This document shows, piece by piece, positions 1-11,200 of a DNA stretch of 64,000 nucleotides. The DNA lies in assembly GCA_963966185.1 (NCBI GenBank), contig CAWZYM010000100.1, forward strand, positions 185,001-249,000, in the 5' to 3' direction. The notes beneath the pieces were generated by a model. That model made no database searches. It had not been told where the DNA came from and worked only from the letters and a program-made list of their open reading frames with translations. The stretch's first letter is position 1. Each line of letters starts with the position of its first letter. This DNA comes from Rhabditoides inermis (Eukaryota; Nematoda; Chromadorea; Rhabditida; Rhabditidae). Both the position numbers and the translations under genes were made by a program.

Positions 1-337
1 TCGCATCCACATACGATACTATCGAACCCAGCTTCTACGCCTAAGCGTATATTTTGGAATATAACTGTATCATATTGCTAAATTTCTATTGTCTAATAAT
101 AAATATTTGCGTACTAGAATGCATTTTGGCTACCTCTTATATCCAATATTACGTTTTTCAGAACTTCCAACAATGATCTCATTGTCAATCCAACAAACTT
201 CCATAATTTCGCCCAAGCGAACAACATTCCTTCCACTAACCAACAAATAACACACTATAATACAAACTTTATGTGCAAGTTGAAAACGAATAATAACTCT
301 CTACAATCTCTACCACCGGCATAATTCAAACATCTCC
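1..337. other. AT-rich region downstream of fumarase
   Basis: This AT-rich, non-coding stretch lies beyond the fumarase stop codon. I see no ORF of protein character, no RNA gene and no clear repeat. It should contain the 3' UTR and polyadenylation region of the minus-strand fumarase gene, but I found no canonical AATAAA on that strand. Confidence 0.5.
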
Positions 338-2890
338 TTACTTGGGTCCGAGCATGTTCTCGGGCTTGACCCAGTCGTTGAACTGCTGCTCGGTGAGGAT
401 GCCGAGCTTGATCGCCTCCTCCTTGAGAGTCGTGCCGTTCTTGTGCGCCGTCTTGGCAATCTTGGCCGCATTGTCGTATCCAATGTGAGGGTTGAGCGCC
501 GTGACCAGCATGAGCGACTCGCGCATAATCTTGGCAATGTTGTCCCTGTTCGCCTCGATGCCGTCCACACAGTGCTCCGAGAACGACACGGCAGAGTCGG
601 CCAGCAGACGGGTCGACTGCAGCACAGCGCGCACCATCATCGGCTTGAACACGTTCAGCTCAAAGTGGCCGTTCGAGCCGCCCACAGACACGGCAACCTG
701 CAAGCACGCACGTCACTTCCGGTATTCGAGTATCATCACTCACCTGGTTTCCAATGACCTGCGCGGCGACCATGGTGATGGCCTCGCACTGCGTAGGGTT
801 CACCTTTCCGGGCATGATAGAGCTTCCCGGCTCGTTCTCGGGAAGAGACAGCTCTCCCAGACCGCAACTGAAATACACAGACGTCAAGATTACGCACACG
901 CACACTTACCGGGGTCCGGATCCGAGGAAGCGAATGTCGTTGCCAATCTTCATGAACGAGCAGGCGAGCACGTTCAGGGCTCCGTGAACCTACAGAAGGT
1001 CAATCAATCAATCAATCGATCAATCAATAGGTACACACCTCGACGAGGGCGTCGTGTGCGGCGAGTGCCTCGAACTTGTTGGGGGCGGTCTCGAAGGGCA
1101 GGCCGGTGAGCTGCGACACGGTGGCGGCCACCTTCTCGGCAAAGCCCTTGCGCGTGTTCAGCCCCGTGCCCACCGCCGTTCCTCCGGCAGCCAGCTGGTA
1201 CAGGTGCGGCAGAGTAGCCTCCACGCGCTTGATGCCGTTGTCGATCTGAAAATCAACGTAATTTAAAATAATCAAAATCAAACAACGTATTCGAGTGTTT
1301 CAGAGACTCACCTGAGTGACGTAGGCTCCAAACTCCTGTCCGAGGGTGAGGGGCACGGCGTCCTGTGTGTGGGTGCGGCCAATCTTGATAATGTCCTTGA
1401 ACTCGACAGCCTTCTTGTTCAGCGACTCGCGAAGCTGCTTCAGAGCCGGCATCAGGCGGCCAGTCACCTAAAATCACTCTTGAACAATTCATAAACATCA
1501 TTTTCAAAAAGTACACTATGTAAACCACATGTATTGTACAAGATGTACATGGTGATAGTGCATTTTCCGGTACTCGAATCTTCATTCATCACTCACCTGG
1601 CTTCCAATGACCTGCGCGGCGACATGGGAATAAAACATTGATCTACCAACTTTTTGAGCTCTACAAAACTGCGTTTAATGAATGTTGATATCTAGGAAGC
1701 CCGCTGTGAAAAGGGAAATTGAGGTTTCAGATACGTTTTCGGCTCATAACTTTTTGGAAACGTATTTTCTAACTTTATGAAACACTATTTCATTTTCACA
1801 TATACTTGGGCTATCCGAAAGTGCAATAAAATTAGGGGGGGGGGGTAGTTTTTGTCCGGAATAGCCCTTGAAGTACGTGGTGTACTTTTCAAATTGCCAG
1901 AATGAATGTTGAATGATATCACTGTGCTATACGTGGTGTACATGATGCATTGATCGTGGTGTATTTAGGCTAGAATCAATAATGACATGCTCACCTCGCG
2001 GGCGACGGCAATGTGCATGGCGGTGGGGAACGTGTCGTTCGACGACTGCGACATGTTCACGTGGTCGTTGGGATGGACGGGCTTCTTCGAGCCCAGCTCG
2101 CCGCCCAGAATCTCGATCGCGCGGTTCGAGATCACCTAAACAGAGGTACTTTTGTGGTCGTATTGCGCTTATATCATACTCGAGCGTAAAAAGGATGGAG
2201 CCGTTGCCGTACTGATTGTTCTCAGCCAAAAACAACAACAAACCCTTGTAGTTCAAATTTTGGACTACAACGAGGCATGCGGTAGCCGGTAGAGGATGGA
2301 TGCACGCACCTCGTTGACGTTCATGTTGGACTGGGTGCCGGAGCCGGTCTGCCAGGTGACGAGGGGGAAGTGGTCGTCGAGCTTGCCGGCGACAACCTCG
2401 TCGGCAGCCTGTCCGATCGCCGCCACAATCTTCGGGTCCAGGCCAAACTCGGCGTTCACTTGCGCCGCCGCCTGAAACGAGCAAATGTTCTACGTTAAAC
2501 ATACGTTAAACGTTCAACACGTTAAATAATAGACCTTCTTGAGGATGCCGAATGCGTGGATGACGGGGAGGGGCATGCGCTCCTCGGGGCCGCCGATCTT
2601 GAAGTTCATCTGCGAGCGGGCCGTCTGCGCGCCATAGTACTTGTCGGCCGGCACGTTCAGCTCGCCGAACGTGTCGCGCTCCTTGCGGAATCCAGCCATC
2701 GCAGTCGACGATGTGTGCACAGAGCGCACTGAAACAGGGACGGATGAGAAAACATTGTTATCTTATCAAACCAGCCTGAACCAGGCATTTAGTACTACCA
2801 CACCATAAAAAATGAAGAAAACATAGAAAATAAATGTGACCGACCGGTGAGCGCGATGGCGCGGTTAGCAATGGTGCGCGCACCCAGCAT
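338..2890 (-). CDS. FH: Fumarate hydratase, class II, mitochondrial (complete, 8 exons)
   Basis: Class II fumarase interconverts fumarate and L-malate in the TCA cycle and acts as a homotetramer. The exons on the minus strand are 2890-2845, 2728-2535, 2471-2310, 2135-1995, 1467-1312, 1245-1039, 989-910, 867-744 and 697-338; phase closes to 489 aa, the normal family length. Residues 1-25 are rich in Arg and Ala with no acidic residue, as in a mitochondrial presequence. A Met just before [15 protein letters not shown] could serve a cytosolic form. Visible motifs are [10 protein letters not shown] (catalytic His near 214), the signature [11 protein letters not shown] (343-352, mobile Ser loop) and TALNPHIGY. 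The start was chosen because an acceptor-like TTTCTAG ends one base upstream of the ATG. The 527-bp intron between exons 4 and 5 contains a stray copy of an exon-8 boundary. Identity is secure. Confidence 0.97.
1560..1626 (-). repeat. Intronic partial copy of fumarase exon-8 end and its donor
   Basis: About 60 bp here closely matches 719-775, which spans the 3' end of fumarase exon 8 and its splice donor. Shared stretches include TCACTCACCTGG and CCAATGACCTGCGCGGCGAC. The copy lies in the intron between exons 4 and 5, in the same orientation. It is too short to be an exon and brings no acceptor. Confidence 0.8.
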
Positions 2891-3071
2891 CCTAGAAAGA
2901 TCATCGTCATGACATTTCTCTCTCTGCGTCTCTCGAACATTCCGCGGAGCGCGCGCGAATCCGATATCTCTCCACTATCGTTTATTGAAACAGTGTAACA
3001 TGAGGACAAACATAGATTGCACGATTAACCACTGAGTATGGATGTATACGTACACCCTGAATAAGGACGGT

Positions 3072-3795
3072 GTTCATGAACAAAACACACAACGCGAATG
3101 ATACGTTTCAAACAACTCGTAAAATTGAGCGTAGGCTACACGTACTGAAAACGGCGAATGCAGGCTGCATGTACACACTTCGAGCTCAACTTGTTCAGCT
3201 CCGTGTCCATGTAGCTTACATTTTGTGCAACTCGACCCCTGGCCACGCGTCTCGAGTACATGTATGCTACATACCACACCGTATGCTACATGTACAGGTG
3301 CCGTAAACCCGCGTTAAATTGCACTTCGGCGGCAGCTATAAGAGAAAGCGCATCAGATTCAGCCGGTTCACTATGCTGCGTGGGACACCACAAAGTATGT
3401 ACACTGCAAGTACACTGCTCAGTGCTTAAGATACCGTATCCGTAGAAGAGCAAACTTTTGTCAAATATGTTTCATATTGCATGTGACCATCTAACAAATT
3501 CTTTCAAAAAATGTGCCGAAAATCGGTGTCTGCGCTGGGGCCGGCAGCACGAGAATGTAGCATACATGTACAGGGTGCGTATGCTACACCGCCTGGCGAT
3601 GGAGACGCCGATCCGTGTACGTGTAGAATACGCACCGAGCGCGTGTAGCATACGCTCTGTTTTACGAGAAACAACAAAGAGAGGGGAAGAGAGGCAGACA
3701 AGGAGAGGGAAGAGAGAGAGTGACTGGTTCGTGCGAAAGTGCAAGCTCGAAATGACAGAGCAAAGGGAGCAAAGAGAGAAGTATTGAATACGTAC
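3072..3795. other. Intergenic DNA with repeated GTATGCTAC/GTAGCATAC motifs
   Basis: No gene is visible. The stretch carries several direct and inverted copies of TGTAGCATAC or GTATGCTAC (near 3260-3300, 3555-3590 and 3640-3655). A purine-rich patch follows at 3670-3785. It belongs to the space between the fumarase and kinesin starts and may hold their promoters. Confidence 0.4.
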
Positions 3796-4956
3796 GTGCC
3801 AGCTGGCAAATAGCATATCGCACCACGCACCACCGCACCACCGCACCACACCACCGAAAATCGCACCACACCACACCACCGATATCGCACCACACCACTT
3901 CACTTGCGTAAAATGATCTATGCCGAAAAATCGTGGCCGAGTAATTGTTCCGCGTAGGACCCGTTATTAATGCTTCTTTTCGGACCCGTTATTTCTGCTT
4001 GAGGGGTCTTTTTTGTATCATTTTTTTCTCTTTTTTGTATTACTATATGAAATATATTAATAAAAATATGCCGAGGGCGCGGTTCAGTGAGTAGAGCGTT
4101 CGTCTCTCAATCTCACGGTCCCTGGTTCGATCTTTTTCGGAGTCAACCATTCTTGCGAAATTCCCCCTTTCCCTTTGGTGTGGCAACCCACTCTCATGGC
4201 AGCAGCCAGAAGGCATCACAGCACGATCTATGGACTCAAAGACGAAATTCAAGATGTCCGATGCCACCCAATTCAACCTTCCTCTGCTGACGTCGCCGTA
4301 ATACAAGAACCCTATCTTGATCTTGACTAGGAGGACCCCGGATTCAACCGGCTAAACAAAAGCTAAACTGCATTGGAACGTGCATTAGCATCATGTTGAG
4401 TTTCCGTCTGACTTGAAACCGTAATCCGCTTGTTACCGTCCAGGCTACTTGACACACAGGCTACCTGTAGAATAGACTATACACTAATCAGATTCGCATA
4501 GATCATTGTTTAATCTAAATCCTATTCTACCGTCCCTTTCCCTCATTCACTCACCACTCGCCTCCGGACCCTCATCCAGTGAGGTCCGGATTAAAATATG
4601 ATTCAAATCATCTCACAGTTCAACATATCATGTATGTTCAGTCCTCTGCTATCTTGGAACCCATATCCGGATGAATTTGAATAAAAATTATTGAAATACT
4701 AACGTTTAATGTTACAAAAACAAACGTAAACAAAAAAGAAAGACCCCTCAAGCAGAAATGACGGGTCCGAGAAGAGGCACTAATAACTGGTCCCACGCGG
4801 AACATTTACTCGGCCACGATTTTTCGGCATATACTATTTTTCGCAAGTGGTGTGGTGTGGTGCGATTTTGGTGGTGTGGTGTGGTGCGATTTCCGGTGGT
4901 GTGGTGCGGTGGTGCGGTGGTGCGTGGTGCGATATACATATTGCCGTGCCAGCTGC
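3796..4956. mobile_element. Foldback element, about 1.16 kb, with ~210-bp inverted arms
   Basis: The left arm (about 3796-4010) and right arm (about 4742-4956) are inverted copies. Both contain the short palindrome GCCAGCTG near the outer end, then runs of GGTGTGGTGCGAT units. Next comes a shared block with GCCGAAAAATCGTGGCC, and finally the inner block CCCCTCAAGCAGAAAT. The middle carries a tRNA-like segment and a piece that may be LINE-derived. No transposase is visible, so the element is non-autonomous. I could not define a target-site duplication with confidence. Confidence 0.7.
4071..4334 (+). mobile_element. tRNA-headed SINE-like segment inside the foldback element
   Basis: The 5' part resembles a degenerate tRNA. 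It has an A-box-like TTCAGTGAGTAGAGCG and a B-box-like GGTTCGATC about 40 bases later. The following part translates, in one frame, to a peptide containing ADVAVIQEPYL before a stop. That resembles the start of a LINE endonuclease domain, which would suggest a SINE whose body came from a LINE. The tRNA similarity is seen; the LINE link is inference. Confidence 0.4.
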
Positions 4957-5229
4957 TGAACTTGAGAAATCCCGACTGATTTTCCGAGATGATTCGCGGC
5001 GAGACCATTTTTGAGTTATTTGAATGGAAACGCGCGGGAATTTGCGGACGGGCCCATCGAAATGTGATTTTGTTTTTGTAATATCCTTTTTTTTTCGTTG
5101 ATTTTCTTTCATTTTCTTTGTTGTAGTGTCACTTCCCGGTCGATTGATGATTTCTTGATTGTGTTTTGATAGCTTAATATTTCAGACCTCCAGCAAGTAC
5201 CACAAAACGTGCAGAAGCGTTACCACGCG

Positions 5230-8200
5230 ATGGGTGATAACACCGTTATCCCCGTTCAGGTACGTTTCATCTCTTCTGTATGTTATCTAGTGCTACTACT
5301 AATGTTGTAGGTGATCGTTCGCGTCAGGCCGTTCAACAACCGCGAGATTCGCGAGAACGCCCGCGAGTGCGTGCAGTGTTTCGTTGAGAGGAACCAGGTT
5401 CGTAGCACATTTGTTGAATCGACATCACTCTTTTATATAGATCAACTGCAATGGCAAGCTGTTCACCTTCGACTCAGTGTACGACCCGTCGACGCAGCAG
5501 GAGCTGATCTTCGAGTCTGGCCTGCTGCCCCTGCTCGCCAATCTCTTCAAGGGTATGCTCACCTACCAATGATTCACTTAAATCTCAAATTTCAGGTTTC
5601 CACTGCACGGTGCTGGCGTACGGCCAGACGGGGTCGGGCAAGACGCACACGATGGGCACGGAGGAGACGCGCGAGAGCATGCTCAGCGACCAGCGCGGCC
5701 TCATCCCCCGCATCGTCGACAAGATATTCGCCGAGGTGCGTCATCGATTGATGTGTTATTGATCGATTGTGTGATGATCGTTTCGAAATGTTTATTCAGA
5801 ACAGCAAATATGATTATTTATCGATTGGTATATAGTTATCGATTGGTATCGATTGATTCAAATAGTTATCGATTGGTATCGATTGATTCAGATCGCCAAG
5901 CACGAGACGCCGGCGGCGTTCACGGTGCAGGTGTCGATGTTCGAGATCTACGACGAGAAGGTGCTGGACCTGCTGTCGGAGAATGGCCGAGAGGAGAGAC
6001 AGATCAGGGAGACCAAGGACAACGGAGTCTTTGTGAGTTGTACATCTGTTTTATGAAAATGTTCTGTTGTTGTAATCTTCAAAAACCGCTACCATGTCAC
6101 CAATCATTGTAGTCTATTCTCCTATAATGCCTTTTTTCCAGGTGCAAGGTCTCACACACACGAAGGTGTCGTCTCTGTTGGGGACCATGTCTGCTCTGGA
6201 GAAGGGCTGCCAGCTGCGCTCCAAGGGAGAGACTGCCATGAACCTGAAGAGCAGCCGCTCCCACGCCGTATTCACCATCACCATCGAGAAGACGGCACTC
6301 AACGACGAGTGAGTAGCGATTGAATAGCTTTAGATTCAATGTCAAGAATACGGTTTTTCCCCGATTAACTGTTTATTATTAATTTCAATTATTATTCTTG
6401 TAGAGACTCGTCGTTTACCGCCAAGCTGAACCTGGTGGATCTGGCCGGCTCGGAGCGACTGAAGAAGACGCAGGCCGAGGGAGAGCGCATGAAGGAGGGC
6501 ATCAAGGTACGCACACTGTTAAAGCAAATTGTTCCCTCTCTTTTGCTCACTCTAACAACTACTGGTTCTCTGGACTTGCTTGAAATCAATTTTTTATTCG
6601 CATTTTTTATATATATATTTTTTATAAAAATGGTATACGATCATGACATGGACATGTAGGGAATCGCTTTTACGAACCTAAGATGATCGTTTTGAAATTA
6701 TCCATTCCAATTTCAGATCAACGAGGGTCTGCTGGCTCTGGGCAACGTGATCTCTGCACTGGCGGAGAGTGGCGGAGCGGCCAGGCACATTCCCTATAGG
6801 GACTCGAAGATCACCCGCATCCTGCAGGGTGAGTCTGAATGCAATCCGACGCGGGATTGTCATGACATGATTGTCACTATCATGACATGTTTGTCATTCT
6901 GATTCTGTCATAATTATCACATCACGATTGTTATGTCATGATTCCTTGCCAGACTCTCTGGGCGGCAACAGCTACACGATGATGATCGCGTGCGTGTCTC
7001 CGGCGGACACGAACGCCGAGGAGACGCTGTCGACGCTGCGCTACGCCGACAGAGCGAAGAAGATCAAGAACAAGCCCACCGTCAATGTGGATCCGTCCCA
7101 GCTCATCATACAGGTGCGGGATTACTCTCAACTGCTCATCACTAAGATTGACGGTGCATGGACATATATACGTGTGCGGGCACTAGGCGGCTAGAAAGCG
7201 TTTTTGCTGATTGCTATTCGGGATTACTGGCTGTTTCAGAAGATGCGGGAGGAGCTGCTGTCGCTGCGCCGCGAGCTGGCCGTGTACCGGGCGGGCGGAG
7301 TGCCGACGGAGGACGAGACGGGCGACCTCAACATGACCATGTCCATGCCACAGCCCAGCCACGACCCAGCCATGTGAGTGGAGAAGAGAGGCATCTCTGG
7401 CACTAGCAGTCCAGGTCGACTTTGATGAGATTGCTTTGTGTCTGTGCTGTGCGTTGGGATGTGTTGGCGTTTAGAATGTGGAAATTGTGTCATATCATCC
7501 AAACTACTTATGAAATTGTTTTGGTTCCGTTGTTATGTTGGTATTGTGAGGGTGTTTTAAAAGTACGAAAAATCATAACTCCCATTTAACGCTCTTCGTT
7601 GCAGGGCGGAGGAGCTGGCGCGCGTCAAGATGGAGCTCGATGCGTCGCGCAAGAGCGTCTTCGACATGATGTGAGTCGAGGGTACTGTAGTGTCCGGGAT
7701 ACTGTAGTTTTAAGTGTGCCCCTGATCAAGAGTGTTGATTGTTGTAGTTTCCTAGAGCATTTATGATTTGGTCTGCAGTTTGTTGTAATAATAATAATTA
7801 TTATTATTAAGGACGAGCCGCGCGCGCATGGCGGCGGACAGTCTGTCTTTGGAGCAGAAGCTGGAGACTGCTAGCGAGCAGCTGCACAAGTTCAAGGAGC
7901 TGCTGGGAGAGGAGGCTTCGGGTGCTGATCCGGCCGAGGTGGTGCAGAAGATGCGGGAGGTGCTCAAGGAGGAGGCTGTGGAGAGTGGAGAGGAGGGCTC
8001 GGATGCGGAGGATGAGGAGGAGGACGAGGGGGAGATGGAGGAGGGAGAGGCAGATGAGGCCGCCATCCACAGCCACAGCAACAAGTGAGTATGGATCGGT
8101 CAGCTTGGAACGGAATCTCACTTGTCAGTTTTAAAAATATGGTGTAGAATCGATTATGCCCAGTAGGATATGATATGATTGATACGGCATATGGAACCAA

Positions 8201-11200
8201 TCGATACTCGCCGCAGGCTGGCGGATCGTCAGGCTACTCTGCTGCGCGAGATGGAGGCTATGGCGCGCGCGCTGAAGGAGAAGGAGGCGCTGGTGGACGT
8301 GGAGATGAAGACGCAGCAGAGCCTCGGCAAGATGCACGAGGAGCAGAGGAAGGAGATGGACCAGCTGCAGCGCCGCATCGACGAGATCGAGCAGGAGAAG
8401 AAGACGCTCGCCGCCGAGATCAAGCGCCTCACCACCACCAACAAGTGAGTTATCGATTTTTCCAGTTTATCGATAATCGAATTGGCAGGCTGTCGGAGGA
8501 CCGTCGCCGGCGTCTCATTGAGCTCGAGAAGGAGATGGCCGAGCAGAAGAAGCGCCTGCGCGAGATGAAGAATGTGAGTGGAGGGATCCGATGTATTGGC
8601 TTATCGAGTGTTTCAGCTGGAGAAGATGAAGGTGCAGTCGGACGAGTCTGTGAAGCGGCTGCGTCAGGAGATCCTGGAGATGAAGACGGTGTGTGGGAGT
8701 GGGTGTGAAAAAATAAGAGGGGTGGTGTAAAAGAAAGAGGCTTGGAGTAAATGGGTGGGATGATGACTGTTGCACTGCACTTGAATAGTGATTCGTATTT
8801 CATACCGATACAAAGTCTGTCGTTGCAGATGCGCGTGAAGATGATGAAGCAGCTGAAGGCGGAAACGGACAAGTTCCGCGTGTCGCGCCTCGCCTACGAC
8901 AAGCAGCTCGCGCAGATGAAGTCCAAGGTAGCCGGCTTCTCTCTCTCTCTCTCTCTCTCTCGCACGCGCTCTCTCTCTCTCTCTCTCGCACGCTCTCTCC
9001 CTGTCTCCTCACATTCCACGTACCCCTTGCAGGAGCGTAAGCGCGAGGTGGACGCGGCGCGTGCGGAGAAGACGCTGGCGCAGCAGCTGGTGGTGTGCCG
9101 GAGGAAGTACGAGGAGGCGGCCGCGTGCAACAAGCGCCTCCAGCAGCAGTTCGCCAAGACGGGCAGGGCGCACGAGAAGCTCGTCGATGGACGGCTCGAG
9201 AGACAGATCAAGGTACGGGGATGAAGTAGTGGGATTATCCCGTTATCCGACTTTGTTAGAGATTTTGTGAATATTGAGGGAGAATTTGATAATGATTGTG
9301 TGTGGTTCTAGAGTCTGTGCGAGGACGAGCTTAACCTGATCCAGTCGAAGCACGAGGCTCGCATCGTCATCGAGACGCTCACTGGACAAAGGTGCGCCAG
9401 CCTTGCCTATCTCCCTCCCCCCCCTATCTCCTCTCTCTCTCTCTCTCTCTCCCTCCCTCCCTCCCTATCTATCCCCTACCATACCCATTCCCTCGTTACA
9501 GGGCGAATCTGTCGCGCAAGTTGAGCTCGGTGCGGGGACTGATCACTAAGCTGCAGAAGAACCTCGGCAACAAGAAGGTGAGTCGCAGGAGTGTTCTTTG
9601 TTCTAATCGATTCTTGTCAAGACGCCCTCCCGCTTGTATTATACGCCAAAGAAACAGCCGTGTTTGCCGGACAAAGAGAATGTGAATGTGATGAATGTTA
9701 CGCTGGTAGGGGGGAGGGGCGTTGGAAATTTGAATATGTAAATTATTTTCAAAAAGTCGATTGATTGGTAAGATTACGCTGTTGGAGGAGGGCAAGGGTG
9801 TGAAGAAGAAGAAGAAGAAATATGCAAATTTACCCGTATAAATCAATAATCGATCGATTGGCAGCGCCGGTCGACGAAGGGCGCGTTTGTGGAGGACGAC
9901 CTGGCCAAGTACCAGCAGCAAGCGCAGGAACTCGAGAAGGAGGTGCAGCTGTGGTGAGTGGTGGGTGGAACCAGTCTGGTTCCTGGTGTGGTGGTGTTGG
10001 ACTTGGATGAGGATGGTTTCGTGAGGGGAACAGCAAGCAACATATATGCGATATAGCGGTTTATAGATACTTCATAATGTATTATGGAAAGAGATGATGC
10101 CTACAATCATACTGGTGAGTGGTGTAGTGGGTGTGTTTCAGCACGGCGGAGATTGCGGACCTGCAGTCTCGGTGCGCTGCCGGAGGGGAGGACGACGAGG
10201 GGCGGGACGAGGCGCGCTGGCACTCGATCCACACCATGCCCCACGCAAAGGCCGCCTTGAAGGTCCTCTTCGCCATGGTGAGTGGGGAAAGAAGTATCAT
10301 AGTGTCTATCGGACGTGATATGAATAGCATGTACAAGAAGGCGAGCGGGGCTAGGCGTTGTGGAATTGTCATCTGTGTTTCTATGAGGCGTCTCACTGAG
10401 ACATTTCGATGTCGCTGGTTCCTATTGTATCTGTAACATGCTTGGTCGTGAGTTGTGGATCGATATAAGTCGGGTTCAATTGATTTTTTCGCAAAGTTAT
10501 AGAGAACTTTGAAACTGACAACTAATGCGACTGAAATTGCAAAACTGTCTATGGTAGATATTTAACAACTTATGATGCGAAATCGCTCTTGAAATTCTGT
10601 GAATGAATTGTAAAATAGTTCAAAAATGAAACGAACTATTAATTTCCAAGTGTTCTGTCTTTGCATTGTAAAATAGGCCCATGGACAGCCCATGGACAAC
10701 TTTGCAGAAGTGCAGCGAGAACTCATCTGCAGAATCGGTCCTGGGCCGATTTTGCAGACGAAATTCAGACAGTCTGTAAAATCAGCCCAGGGCCGATTTT
10801 ACAGACGAATCGCAGACAAAGCGGGCAGAACCATCTGCATTATCGGCCCTCGGCCGATTTTGCAGACAGACCTGATAGCTTGTCTTGGCAAAACATTCGC
10901 CGAGCGCGGGACTCGATCCCAAGAAGCGAGCGCGCAGATTGCACAACGATACCACTAGGCCATCCACGCTTGCGCTGCTCTCTCTCTAAGACGGGAAACA
11001 AATGCGCTGCGTTCAAAGAGACGAGACTTGATGATGCTTACTTTGTGAATGTAATTGTTTCGAAACCAAAGAACTAAAGAACTGAGCCAGCGTAGTGTAG
11101 TGGTGTAGCACCGCGAACATTGATCTTATCTCGCGAGTTCGAACCTCGCGCTCGGCGAATGTTTTGCCAAGACAAGCTATCAGGTCTGTCTGTAAAATCG

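Noticed and set aside
1576..1626. Alternative fumarase exon at the copied exon-8 fragment
   Set aside because: It has a donor but no acceptor, and the frame breaks soon upstream; fumarase is full length without it.
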